NCBI RefSeq assembly: GCF_003437035.1
Contig: NZ_QSRL01000010.1
Coordinates: 25,646 to 89,645, forward strand
Direction: 5' to 3'
DNA length: 64,000 bases
From: Collinsella sp. TF08-11AT
GTDB lineage: Bacteria > Actinomycetota > Coriobacteriia > Coriobacteriales > Coriobacteriaceae
Position numbers and translations under genes: made by a program. Each line of letters opens with the position of its first letter. Within the stretch, counting starts at the first letter, position 1. The notes under the pieces were generated by a model. The model searched no databases and was not told the origin of the DNA. It worked only from the letters and a program-made list of their open reading frames with translations. Below are positions 52,708 through 62,418 of this stretch, in pieces.

Positions 52708-52751
52708 TATGTATTCGACTGTCGCATCCGCGGCAGGCATAAGGAGGAACC

Positions 52752-53264
52752 ATGGCTTTTAATACGAAGGTCGATGTAGCCGATACCGAGCTCGAGGAGA
52801 ACGAGGCGGTCGTCGCCGAAGCTGAGGATGTGACGCTCGAGGATGAGGCTCTCGTCGAGGCCGAGTCCGATACGGATGAGGACGACGAGGAAGCGGATGA
52901 GTCCGAGGACTCGCTGACCTACAACGGCGTGATCGAGAAGATCGTTGCCATGGCCACCCGCGAGGTTCCGCACGTTCTGGGCATGAAGGGTAACCTCATG
53001 CACTTTGTGCAGGAGCAGTTTGGTGCCGAGAATCTGACCAAGGGCGTGACGGTCGAGGTCACCGACGATAATCGCGTGGTCGTCAACATCTCCGTCATCA
53101 TCGAGTACGGCGCCTATGCGCCCGCGATCTTCGACGATGTTAAGGCACGTGTCACCGAGCGCCTTGCCGCGATGACTGGCCTTGAGGTGGCGGGCGTCAA
53201 CCTGCGCATCGAGGATGTCATCACCCCCGAGGAGTACGAGCACCGCACCAGCCAGCACGAATAA
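52752..53264 (+). CDS. asp23: Asp23/Gls24 family envelope stress protein
   Basis: 170 residues. An acidic 55-residue N-terminus (runs of Glu/Asp) precedes the Asp23 domain: YNGVIEKIVAMATREVPHVLG, GVTVEVTDDNRVVVNISVIIEYG, RLAAMTGLEVAGVNLRIEDV. The family acts in cell-envelope stress. AAGGAGG precedes the ATG by 7 nt. Last gene of the amaP-DUF2273-asp23 operon. Confidence 0.93.
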   Translation: MAFNTKVDVADTELEENEAVVAEAEDVTLEDEALVEAESDTDEDDEEADESEDSLTYNGVIEKIVAMATREVPHVLGMKGNLMHFVQEQFGAENLTKGVTVEVTDDNRVVVNISVIIEYGAYAPAIFDDVKARVTERLAAMTGLEVAGVNLRIEDVITPEEYEHRTSQHE

Positions 53265-53306
53265 CCTTCCAAAAAGGGACAGGTTTGTTTTGGCAGGTTT
53301 TATCTG
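53264..53306. repeat. GGGACAGG-core hairpin, copy 6
   Basis: CCTTCCAAAAAGGGACAGG with a TTTTGGCAGG right arm and TTTTATCTG; starts at the asp23 stop codon. Confidence 0.87.
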
Positions 53307-53316
53307 CGTAAACGTC

Positions 53317-53360
53317 AAACGGCCGGTCGCGCATGCACATGCGCGGCCGGCCGTTCTTTG
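53317..53360 (+). terminator. Terminator of the asp23 operon
   Basis: AACGGCCGG...GCGCATG pairs with CATGCGC...CCGGCCGTT, then CTTTG. Confidence 0.8.
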
Positions 53361-53471
53361 TATGCCCCCGATGCGGGCATACCGCTCGTCTAACTAAGGG
53401 TTGCAATCTTCGCGTTCCGCGTTACCCTAATGGGCGCATTGTTTCCAAATTGTTAACGAGGGGTTGCCGTA

Positions 53472-54494
53472 ATGGCCGACGAACACGAGACCGAAAGCAA
53501 GGCATGGGCGATTGAGGCCGCTGCGGCAGAGGCGGCGTCGCGTGCCGCCGAGGAGGTACATCGTCCTCCGGTGGTGCCGATGGAGCGCGTTGTCGATCGC
53601 GATGTTATTGAGCAAGGCGAGCGCGCCGGCCGCAAGCGCAGCCAGGAGCCAGGCTTTCCGCGCTTTTTTGCCGAGCTCAATTTGGGCCTGATCCTCACGG
53701 CGTTCGCCATCGTGGCCTTTAAAACCCCCAATCACTTTGCCTTCGGCGGCACCTCGGGCGTGTCGGTCATTCTTTCTACGCTGTTCCCGACTCTGCCCGT
53801 CGGCGTCTTTATGTGGATTATCAACGCGATCCTGGTCATCCTGGGTTTTATCTTTTTGGAGCGCAAGGCAATCCTTTGGAGTGTCTTTGCCTCGTTTGCG
53901 CTTTCGGCCTACGTCTCGCTGTTTGAGCTCTTCATTCCGACGGATGTTTCGATGACGGGCGATATGTGGCTCGACCTGTGTTTTGCCGTCATCTTGCCGG
54001 CGCTGGGCAGTGCCATTGTCTTTGACATTGGCGCCTCGACGGGCGGCACGGACATTCTTGCCATGATCCTCAAGCGTCGCACGACGCTTGAGATCGGCCG
54101 TGCCCTGTTGCTGGTCGATATCGGCATCGTAACCATCGCGGCTTTCCTGTATGGCCCGCGCGTTGGCCTGTACTGCGTGCTTGGCCTGTTTGCCAAGACG
54201 CTCGTGGTCGATAAGGCTATCGAGAGCATTCACCTGCGCAAAGTCTGCACGGTCATTTGTTCCGAGCCCCTTAAGGTCGAGGAGTTTATCGTCAAGCATC
54301 TCAACCGTACGGCGACTATCAGCCGCGGCTACGGTGCTTTCTCGGGCAAGTGCGTGACGGTGATCATGAGCGTGCTGAGTCGTCGCGAGGCCGTGCAGCT
54401 GCGTCGCTACGCGCGCGAGATCGATCCGGGTGCCTTTATCACGATCGTCGACAGCTCCGAGATCGTCGGCAAGGGTTTCCGCGGAACGAACTAA
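53472..54494 (+). CDS. YitT family membrane protein (DUF2179)
   Basis: 340 residues. A 65-residue Ala/Glu-rich cytoplasmic N-terminus precedes six membrane segments beginning ELNLGLILTAFAIVAFKTPN, with the family motif FAFGGTSGVSVIL and DIGASTGGTDILAMILKRR. The C-terminal DUF2179 domain is KVCTVICSEPLKVEEFIVKH and RGYGAFSGKCVTVIMSVL. YitT proteins have unknown transported substrate; the fused domain is usual. Start ATG 53472 with GAGGGGTTGC upstream. Confidence 0.92.
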   Translation: MADEHETESKAWAIEAAAAEAASRAAEEVHRPPVVPMERVVDRDVIEQGERAGRKRSQEPGFPRFFAELNLGLILTAFAIVAFKTPNHFAFGGTSGVSVILSTLFPTLPVGVFMWIINAILVILGFIFLERKAILWSVFASFALSAYVSLFELFIPTDVSMTGDMWLDLCFAVILPALGSAIVFDIGASTGGTDILAMILKRRTTLEIGRALLLVDIGIVTIAAFLYGPRVGLYCVLGLFAKTLVVDKAIESIHLRKVCTVICSEPLKVEEFIVKHLNRTATISRGYGAFSGKCVTVIMSVLSRREAVQLRRYAREIDPGAFITIVDSSEIVGKGFRGTN

Positions 54495-54644
54495 CGCGGT
54501 CGAGCTTATCAAACAATCGAATAGCGCCCTGCGCATTGCAAATGCGTCATGTTGGAGCATTTGTCCCCACATTGGGTGATAATGATGCTAAAGACATCGT
54601 TTGCGATCCAGATGATTCGCTCATGATACGAAGGGATGATTTCG

Positions 54645-55931
54645 ATGTTCTGTTCGCAGTGTGGTGCCCCCATGGGCGACAACGACAAGTTCTGTGGCGC
54701 GTGCGGTGCTCCTAATGCCGGTGCCGCAGCCTCTGCCCCTCAGGGTCAGCCCCAGCAGTTTGTTCCGCAACCGCCCGTGGCGAATGCGTCCAAGGGCTGT
54801 GTGGCTCAGGCGTTTGAGGATATGACCAAGACTCCGGGCGTGCTGCAGCGCGTGTGTCAGATTGCCTTTTTGCCGGCGCTGATTTGTGTTGTGTCGGTAC
54901 TCGTGCTGTTTATTCCCGTTGTCGGCGGTATTGCAGCTGCCATCGGCTTTTTGGCAGCTTGCATCGCGAGCGTGTGTGGTTCCGGCTTTGGTATTGAGTG
55001 GGGTCGTGATCTGTCGCTCAAGGTCGATGACGGTATGGACCGTCCACTCATGCGTTCCACGTCGTTTGGTCTCGGAGTCTTTTCGAGCGTTATTTCGGTC
55101 GTGCTCGAGGTTATCGCTGCCATTCCCGTTATCGGTGTAGTGCTTTCGCTGGCGGAGAGCGTGGTAATTGGCGCCGCGGGCTCGTATTCGTATTACGGCT
55201 CTTATGCGCTCGAGGCTGCGCTGTTTGGCTCGCTTGGCCTGCTTGTCCTGGCTATGATTGCCACGGCGGTCCTGAGGGTCTTCTTTAAGATGTTCGCCGA
55301 CATCGCCGTGATGCACTTTGCGGTGACCGGTCGTGTGGAGAGCGCGTTTTCGCTCGACAAGGTCTGGGCGGCGTTTAAGCACAACAAGACCAAGCTGTTT
55401 TGTGCTTCGTTCCTTCCCGAGTTTTTGACGGGCCTGGTCGCCAACGTTGTCACATGGATCTTGACGTTCGTCTTTGGCACCATTGCCTCTGTCGGTATGT
55501 ATAGCTACTACTACCGTCCTTCGGCTATTGAGGCGCTTGTTACCGGCGGTGGCATCACGCTCGTATTGTTCTTGGTGCTGACGGCGTTTGTCACGGTATT
55601 CCTCACGGTCTTTGGCAAGATGCTCAAGCACCGTGCCGTTGGCTATTGGGTTGCGCGCTACGCAAGCGAGTGGGCCGACGAGGACAAGGACGACGTCCTG
55701 ACTTTTGTGCTGCCGTTTGAGAAGAAGTCTGCTCCGGCTGGTTTTAGCGCCGACGCAGCGCCCGTATCCGATTCCGCTGCGGCGCCGGCGCCTGCGCCCG
55801 AGCCCGAGCCCGCGCCCGTGCCTGAGCCTGAGCCTGAGCCCGAGCCCGCGCCCATGCCGGAACCGGAGCCCGAGCCTGCACCTGAGCCCGAGCCTGCGCC
55901 AAGCTCCGACGAGGACCCGCAGGACGAGTAA
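54645..55931 (+). CDS. Zinc-ribbon membrane protein with Glu-Pro repeat tail
   Basis: 428 residues. An N-terminal zinc ribbon CSQCGAPMGDNDKFCGACG (residues 3-21) is followed by a 35-residue Pro/Gln linker, a membrane domain with six or so helices (IAFLPALICVVSVLVLFIPVVGG and others, DUF4013-like) and a C-terminal tail of about 60 residues built from EP and AP repeats ending in SSDEDPQDE. The tail would be outside the folded domain and rod-like. The role is unknown. ATG 54645 is preferred over ATG 54636, since GAAGGG lies 9 nt before it. Confidence 0.8.
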   Translation: MFCSQCGAPMGDNDKFCGACGAPNAGAAASAPQGQPQQFVPQPPVANASKGCVAQAFEDMTKTPGVLQRVCQIAFLPALICVVSVLVLFIPVVGGIAAAIGFLAACIASVCGSGFGIEWGRDLSLKVDDGMDRPLMRSTSFGLGVFSSVISVVLEVIAAIPVIGVVLSLAESVVIGAAGSYSYYGSYALEAALFGSLGLLVLAMIATAVLRVFFKMFADIAVMHFAVTGRVESAFSLDKVWAAFKHNKTKLFCASFLPEFLTGLVANVVTWILTFVFGTIASVGMYSYYYRPSAIEALVTGGGITLVLFLVLTAFVTVFLTVFGKMLKHRAVGYWVARYASEWADEDKDDVLTFVLPFEKKSAPAGFSADAAPVSDSAAAPAPAPEPEPAPVPEPEPEPEPAPMPEPEPEPAPEPEPAPSSDEDPQDE

Positions 55932-55989
55932 CCCTGCCACCTGCCATTTGGGGACGGGGTAGAAACGGTAGAAATAGCGCTTGACAAAT

Positions 55990-56030
55990 AAGCGGGGGCG
56001 GACGTGCCGAAGCGTCCGCCCCCGCTTTGA
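55990..56030. terminator. Bidirectional terminator
   Basis: AAGCGGGGGCGGACG (55990-56004) is the inverse of CGTCCGCCCCCGCTT (56013-56027). It is followed by T on the plus strand and by TTTGTCAAG read in reverse. Lies between two convergent genes. Confidence 0.85.
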
Positions 56031-56071
56031 TATCGCGATGTGGCTATGACTGCGAGACGGTCGCGAATCGG

Positions 56072-57535
56072 CTACTCGTCGTGCTTCTCCTCGCGGCGCG
56101 CGGCGGCGCGTGCATCGTGGATGCCCTTGATCGCGGCGTGGCGAGCCGTGCGGGCATCGTGGATGGCGTCACGAGCCTCGGCGGTCGTCGCCTTGGCAGA
56201 GCGCAACTTGGCGGCCAGATCGGGGTTGGTTTCGGCGACCGCGGTGATCGCGGGGCCGTCGAGCTCCTCTTGCGTGGGCTCGGCCAAAAAGTCGATGGCA
56301 TACTGGGCGGCCACCATGGAGCCCTTGGCCAGCACCGACTCGTCAATCTTGTAGAAGCAAGAATGTTGGGCGTACGTGGCGCCAATCTGGGGGTTGCGCG
56401 TGCCAACAAAGGCGAGCACGCCCGGTACGCGGCGCAGATACTCCGAGAAGTCCTCGCCCGAAAGTGTGCCGCGATAATGGCCTTGGCCGGTGGGGCCCAG
56501 GCATTTGATTACTGCCTGGCGGCAGCGCTCGCTCGAGGCGGCATCGTTTTCGACCTTATAATTGGCGATGGTGTAGTCGGTGAGCTCTGCCTCGGCGCCC
56601 AAGGCGGCCGCGGTATGCTCCACGATGCGGCGCATGAGCTCCGGCATTTCCTCGTGGGTCGAATCTCCGTAGGTGCGCACCGTGCCGGCGAGGTAGGCCG
56701 TGCCGGCGATAACGTTGCGCGCGGTGCCGCCGTGCAGCTCGCCGACGGTAATGACGGCCGGCTCGTAGGGGCTGATCTCGCGCGAAACGATGGTCTGCAG
56801 GGCATTGACGATCTCGGCGGCCACCATAACGGCGTCGTGGCCGCGCTGGGGCATGGCACCGTGGCATGAGGTGCCGCGAACATCGATGCGGAACCAGTCG
56901 GTATTGGCCATGCGCGGTCCGGGCTCGCAGCTCACGGTGCCGGCGTCGACCTCACTCCAGATGTGCGCGGCGTAGGCGCCATCGACGCCGTCGAGCACGC
57001 CCGTGCCGATCATGAGTTTGGCGCCCTGGCCGTTTTCCTCACTGGGCTGGAAGACGATGCGGACTTCGCCGTGGATGTCGTCGGTCATATGGCGCAGGAT
57101 CTGCAGCGTGCCGAGCATCATGGCGATGTGGCAGTCGTGGCCGCAGGCGTGCATGCAGCCCTCGTTGACGCTGGCGAAATCCTCGCTGGTCTGCTCGGTG
57201 ACGGGCAGGGCGTCGATATCCGCACGCAGCAGGATACGGCGGCGCGGCGTGCCGTCCTCGTGGTAGGCATCCGACGCGGTGCCGCGAAGCGTTGCCACCA
57301 AGCCGGTCTTGAGCGGACGCTCGTAGGGGATATTCATGGCGTCGAGCTGGTTGGCGATGTCGGAGGTCGTGCGCTCCTCGGCAAGGCTCAGCTCCGGGTG
57401 CTTATGGAAGTGTCGGCGCTGCTTGATGATGTAGGGCTCAAACTCGGCGGCGATATCTTGGATGGCTGCGGTGACGTCGTCAGCCGCTCGCACCTCGGTC
57501 GCCGCCATAATCTGCTGTGCCTTGGTCTTCGTCAT
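56072..57535 (-). CDS. M20 family metallopeptidase/amidohydrolase
   Basis: 487 residues. Metal-site motifs RHFHKHPELS (41-50), MHACGHDCHIAMMLG (His-Ala-Cys-Gly-His-Asp), QPSEENGQGAK (catalytic Glu), GTSCHGAMPQRGHD and the closing CHG...SGEDFSEY give the hippurate hydrolase/carboxypeptidase-like (amidohydrolase) subgroup, which hydrolyses N-acyl amino acids. A C-terminal extension of about 45 residues rich in Ala, Arg, Glu and His (TTAEARDAIHDARTARHAA) is beyond the catalytic fold and is not recognised. ATG 57535 is favoured, AAGGAG 11 nt upstream, over the ATG at 57565. Confidence 0.9.
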   Translation of the reverse strand: MTKTKAQQIMAATEVRAADDVTAAIQDIAAEFEPYIIKQRRHFHKHPELSLAEERTTSDIANQLDAMNIPYERPLKTGLVATLRGTASDAYHEDGTPRRRILLRADIDALPVTEQTSEDFASVNEGCMHACGHDCHIAMMLGTLQILRHMTDDIHGEVRIVFQPSEENGQGAKLMIGTGVLDGVDGAYAAHIWSEVDAGTVSCEPGPRMANTDWFRIDVRGTSCHGAMPQRGHDAVMVAAEIVNALQTIVSREISPYEPAVITVGELHGGTARNVIAGTAYLAGTVRTYGDSTHEEMPELMRRIVEHTAAALGAEAELTDYTIANYKVENDAASSERCRQAVIKCLGPTGQGHYRGTLSGEDFSEYLRRVPGVLAFVGTRNPQIGATYAQHSCFYKIDESVLAKGSMVAAQYAIDFLAEPTQEELDGPAITAVAETNPDLAAKLRSAKATTAEARDAIHDARTARHAAIKGIHDARAAARREEKHDE

Positions 57536-57701
57536 GGTCGATTTGCTCCTTGCTGGTTTTTGCAAAATCGTACAGGCTCATTCCAGTATGCCACCTGCCA
57601 CTTGGCCTGGCAAAGCTGCCGTTTGCCGCTTGGAGTTTTGTTGCAAGGGCGGGGGAGTACACTCGGGGGTGTTGAATTTCCTGCCAGAGATGGGGATGCC
57701 C

Positions 57702-59339
57702 ATGCAACATATCGATCGGATTATCCGCTCCAAGAACGTTTTTACCGCCCAAGACGGTATCGATACCGCCCGCGAGCTGGCGATTGCCATTGCGGGCGAT
57801 CGCATCGTCGCAGTCGGTGCGCCCGATGACGTGATTGACGCCGCACCTGCTGCCACGCCGGTGGTCGATTACGGCGAGCAGTTTGTCTGCCCCGGTTTCC
57901 ACGATGCGCACCTGCATTTCTTCCATACCTCGGTTGGCTCCTCACCGTATATGCTCATGGATATGGGCACGTCCGAGGCGGCGCTGGTGCAGGACGCGCT
58001 CAAGTTTTCCCAGGACCTGCCCGACGACGCCTGGGTCGTGACGCAGGGCTGGCGCGATTACCGCTGGGATCCGCCCGAGCACCCTACCAAGGCCTCCCTC
58101 GATGCGGCATTTCCTGATCGTCCCTGCGTTATGTACTCGGGCGACGGGCACACGCTGTGGCTCAACAGCCGCGCACTCGAGGCGCTCGGCGTTACGCGCG
58201 ACAGCGAGCCTCCGGCGGGTGGCAGTTACGACAAAGATGCAAATGGGGAGCTTACGGGTATCGCTCACGAGGCTGCGGCCATGCAGCTGCTGCCGCGCTG
58301 TCTTGAGTGGCTGGGCGAGGACCGCATCGCGAGCTCGTATGCCGACCAGATGAAGCGTATGGCCGAGCAAGGCATCACCTCAATCTGCGATATGTCGCTC
58401 ATGCCCATGCCGGGCTGTGACTTTATTCGCGACGATGTTTACGACAAGCTGCAGGCCTCCGGCAAGCTGGGAATCCGCGCCCATTTGTTTCCCACGCTGT
58501 TGGATGACCAATCGCGCTTGGAAGAGCTCCAGACCCGCTACGCGAACAATGCGCTGCTCTCGGCGCCAGGCTTTAAACAGTTCTTCGACGGCGTGTCGAG
58601 CGAGCATACTGCATACCTCACTGAGCCCTATACCAACTCGCGCTTCCCGGGCGACCAGGGCCGTCTGACGGTTCCTGTCGAGCGCATGCGCAAGTTGGTT
58701 CTGGCGGCAGCCGAGCGCGGCCACACCGTGCGCATCCACGTTATCGGCGACGGCGCCATCCATGCCGCACTCGATATCTTTGAGGAGGCGGCAGAGCTCT
58801 ACGGTTTGCCCCCGCACGGCCATAATACGCTTGAGCATTTGGAGAATCTGCTGCCCGAGGACATCGATCGTCTGCGCAAGCTCAACGTCATTGCCTCGAG
58901 CCAGCCTTGCCACATCACGCTCGACCCGGGTGGCCCGGAGCGCGACCTGGGCCTGGAACGCAGCCGCATCATGTGGCCGTTCGCAACTTATCAGCAGCGC
59001 GGTATCCGTCAAGCTTTCGGTACCGACAGCCCCATCACGGCCGTTACCAGCATGAACGTGCTCTACACGGCTATCACGCGCCAAGATCCCCGCAGCCACT
59101 GGCCCGAGGGCGGCTGGCTCCCCAGCGAGCGCATCGACGCGGCTACAGCTCTGCGCAACTACACCCTGGGCAGCGCCTACGCGGCAGGCGACGAGCGAAA
59201 CCTCGGCAGCCTGGAACCCGGCAAATACGCCGACCTGGTAGTCCTGGACCAAAACCCGCTCACCATCGACCCCCAAGAGCTCCAAGCCACCAAAGTCCAA
59301 GCCACCTACCTAGCCGGCAACCTGGTCTACGAGCGCTAA
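57702..59339 (+). CDS. Amidohydrolase (YtcJ-like)
   Basis: 545 residues of the amidohydrolase-3 group. Metal ligands HDAHLHF (about 67-72), then VRIHVIGDGAIHAALDIFEE (His) and SSQPCHITLDPGGPERDLG, FGTDSPITAV (Asp) give a full active site. Closing with YTLGSAYAAGDERNLGSLEPGKYADLVVLDQNPL, as in the family. Soluble and of unknown substrate. The frame reaches 57462, but that part overlaps the start region of the M20 gene; ATG 57702 (or 57690/57696) is the likely start. Divergent from the M20 gene with about 165 bp between. Confidence 0.9.
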   Translation: MQHIDRIIRSKNVFTAQDGIDTARELAIAIAGDRIVAVGAPDDVIDAAPAATPVVDYGEQFVCPGFHDAHLHFFHTSVGSSPYMLMDMGTSEAALVQDALKFSQDLPDDAWVVTQGWRDYRWDPPEHPTKASLDAAFPDRPCVMYSGDGHTLWLNSRALEALGVTRDSEPPAGGSYDKDANGELTGIAHEAAAMQLLPRCLEWLGEDRIASSYADQMKRMAEQGITSICDMSLMPMPGCDFIRDDVYDKLQASGKLGIRAHLFPTLLDDQSRLEELQTRYANNALLSAPGFKQFFDGVSSEHTAYLTEPYTNSRFPGDQGRLTVPVERMRKLVLAAAERGHTVRIHVIGDGAIHAALDIFEEAAELYGLPPHGHNTLEHLENLLPEDIDRLRKLNVIASSQPCHITLDPGGPERDLGLERSRIMWPFATYQQRGIRQAFGTDSPITAVTSMNVLYTAITRQDPRSHWPEGGWLPSERIDAATALRNYTLGSAYAAGDERNLGSLEPGKYADLVVLDQNPLTIDPQELQATKVQATYLAGNLVYER

Positions 59340-59357
59340 TATTCATGTCGTACCGTT

Positions 59358-59408
59358 AAACGCGGCTCGTGCAGCCTATTTTGGGATGGCGCTCGAGCCG
59401 CGTTTGTT
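59358..59408 (+). terminator. Terminator after the amidohydrolase
   Basis: AAACGCGGCTCG (59358-59369) pairs with CGAGCCGCGTTT (59394-59405), followed by GTTTG. Confidence 0.75.
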
Positions 59409-59451
59409 TGCAAATGGGGGGTTCGTTAGGAGCGTCCCCGCCCTGCTTGAT

Positions 59452-59489
59452 TTGGGCGCGGGGCGGAGGCGCCGCCGCCCCGCGCCCAA
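59452..59489. repeat. Zero-loop GC palindrome
   Basis: TTGGGCGCGGGGCGG...GGC (59452-59470) is the inverse of 59471-59489 apart from one mismatch. First structure in the 918-bp gap between the amidohydrolase and groES. Confidence 0.7.
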
Positions 59490-59595
59490 TTTGGACAGCA
59501 GCAATGCTATCTCTAGGTGTTTTGCATACTTTCCATTACGAATTGCATAAAAAGGCTGGGATGTTCTTCCGGATCCTGATGTACCCCCGTCCGCG

Positions 59596-59833
59596 CCGTG
59601 CAAAAAACGGAGTATTCAGCACCGCGAGCTCTGCCTGTGCCGCTGCGGCTGAGTAACGTTGCAGAGATTGACGTCATTTTGTGCTCCGGTGCGGCGTGAG
59701 GCATGCCTTTCTGTCCTGACGGGGTTTGCCTGCCGACCAAAATCGCCGGCCGAAGGCGTCCTTGGGACCAATATGGTGTGTCCGGCACGTATGCAGCCGT
59801 CCTAGTCTGCTGAATACTCCCAAAAATGCACGG
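59596..59833. repeat. Widely spaced inverted repeat
   Basis: CCGTGCAAAAAACGGAGTAT plus TCAGCA (59596-59621) pairs imperfectly (about 20 of 26) with 59808-59833, enclosing 186 bp without a gene. Could be the ends of a small non-coding element. Confidence 0.5.
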
Positions 59834-59910
59834 TGCTCCCCAGGGGACCCGTGCGCGCAGCGAAAACCATGCACATGTCGCTATCCGCATCGCCATTTTG
59901 CTGCACTGAC

Positions 59911-60121
59911 TTTTCTGAATGCCGGGCCCGAATTAGTTAACCTGCCTCCCGTGTGGCTCCGGAGGGGCGGGGCATAAGGTTTATCGCGAGTTCCGCACGA
60001 GCCGAAGGCCACTTAATGTGGCCTTCGTGCGAGCAGGACTGCCCGAGCAGGAAACCTTATGCCCCGCCCCTCCGGAGCCACACGGGAGGCATCGCTAAGT
60101 TATCCCCCGGCATTCAGAAAA
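59911..60121. repeat. Three-level nested palindrome (211 bp) upstream of groES
   Basis: Outer arms TTTTCTGAATGCCGGG (59911-59926) with 60106-60121; middle arms 59943-59982 with 60052-60091, 40 bp perfect (GCCTCCCGTGTGGCTCCGG type); inner CGCACGA...GGCCAC / GTGGCCTTCGTGCG (59994-60030). No ORF. Ends 137 bp before groES. Confidence 0.9.
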
Positions 60122-60258
60122 TCTAAGTGCCAAAAAATAAGATTTTTTGACTCCGTGTTGTATAACCCGCCATTCGTGGGTACCATTCAACGCGTACGCA
60201 AACAAAAAGGGTTAATTCGCGCGGCATAACCGCGCGGCCCAAAAAGGAGGAAACAAGC

Positions 60259-60552
60259 ATGTCGTCTTTGAAGCCGCTTGCAGATCGTGTTCTGGTCAAG
60301 CCCGACGAGGCCGAGCAGAAGACCGCTTCTGGTCTGTATATCGCCAGCAACGCCCAGGAGAAGCCGCAGCGCGGCACCATCGTTGCCGTTGGCGCCGGCA
60401 AGGTCAACGACAAGGGTGAGCGCATCCCCATGGACGTCAAGGTCGGTGACGTTGTCATCTACGGTAAGTTCGGTGGCAACGAGGTCAAGGTCGACGGCGA
60501 GAAGTATCTGCTGATGCGCGCCGACGACATCTACGCTGTTGTCGAGGCCTAG
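60259..60552 (+). CDS. groES: Co-chaperonin GroES
   Basis: 97 residues. LKPLADRVLVKPDEAEQKTASGLYIA, the mobile-loop region, and VGDVVIYGKFGGNEVKVDGE are characteristic. Caps the GroEL folding chamber. AAAAGGAGG precedes the ATG by about 8 nt. I looked for the CIRCE palindrome upstream (TTAGCACTC-type) and did not find it. Confidence 0.97.
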   Translation: MSSLKPLADRVLVKPDEAEQKTASGLYIASNAQEKPQRGTIVAVGAGKVNDKGERIPMDVKVGDVVIYGKFGGNEVKVDGEKYLLMRADDIYAVVEA

Positions 60553-60570
60553 TCTCGTCAGAATCTCTGA

Positions 60571-62286
<1,716 letters not shown>

Positions 62287-62345
62287 GGCCGACAAGGTCT
62301 AGAACTCCCACCGGGGATCCGGGGGCGTGACGGGGCTTCTCTCCG

Positions 62346-62406
62346 GAACGTCCTCGGACATGCAAAGAGGCTCCGCTTCGCGCTTCGCGCTGCGGAGCCT
62401 CTTTGC
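62346..62406 (+). terminator. groEL terminator with the GAACGTCCTCG motif
   Basis: GCAAAGAGGCTCCGC (62362-62376) pairs with 62392-62406. It is immediately preceded by GAACGTCCTCGGACATG, also seen in the 701-828 element. A T-run is absent (GTCC follows), so termination is not certain. Confidence 0.65.
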
Positions 62407-62418
62407 GTCCTGACGCTC

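Noticed and set aside
59340-60258. Short ORFs in the groES upstream gap (for example 59369-59656, 59513-59896)
   Set aside because: They cover palindromic DNA, have no family resemblance and start without ribosome sites.
60120-60258. CIRCE or HAIR-type heat-shock operator
   Set aside because: No TTAGCACTC-N9-GAGTGCTAA-like or similar palindrome was found between the nested palindrome and groES.
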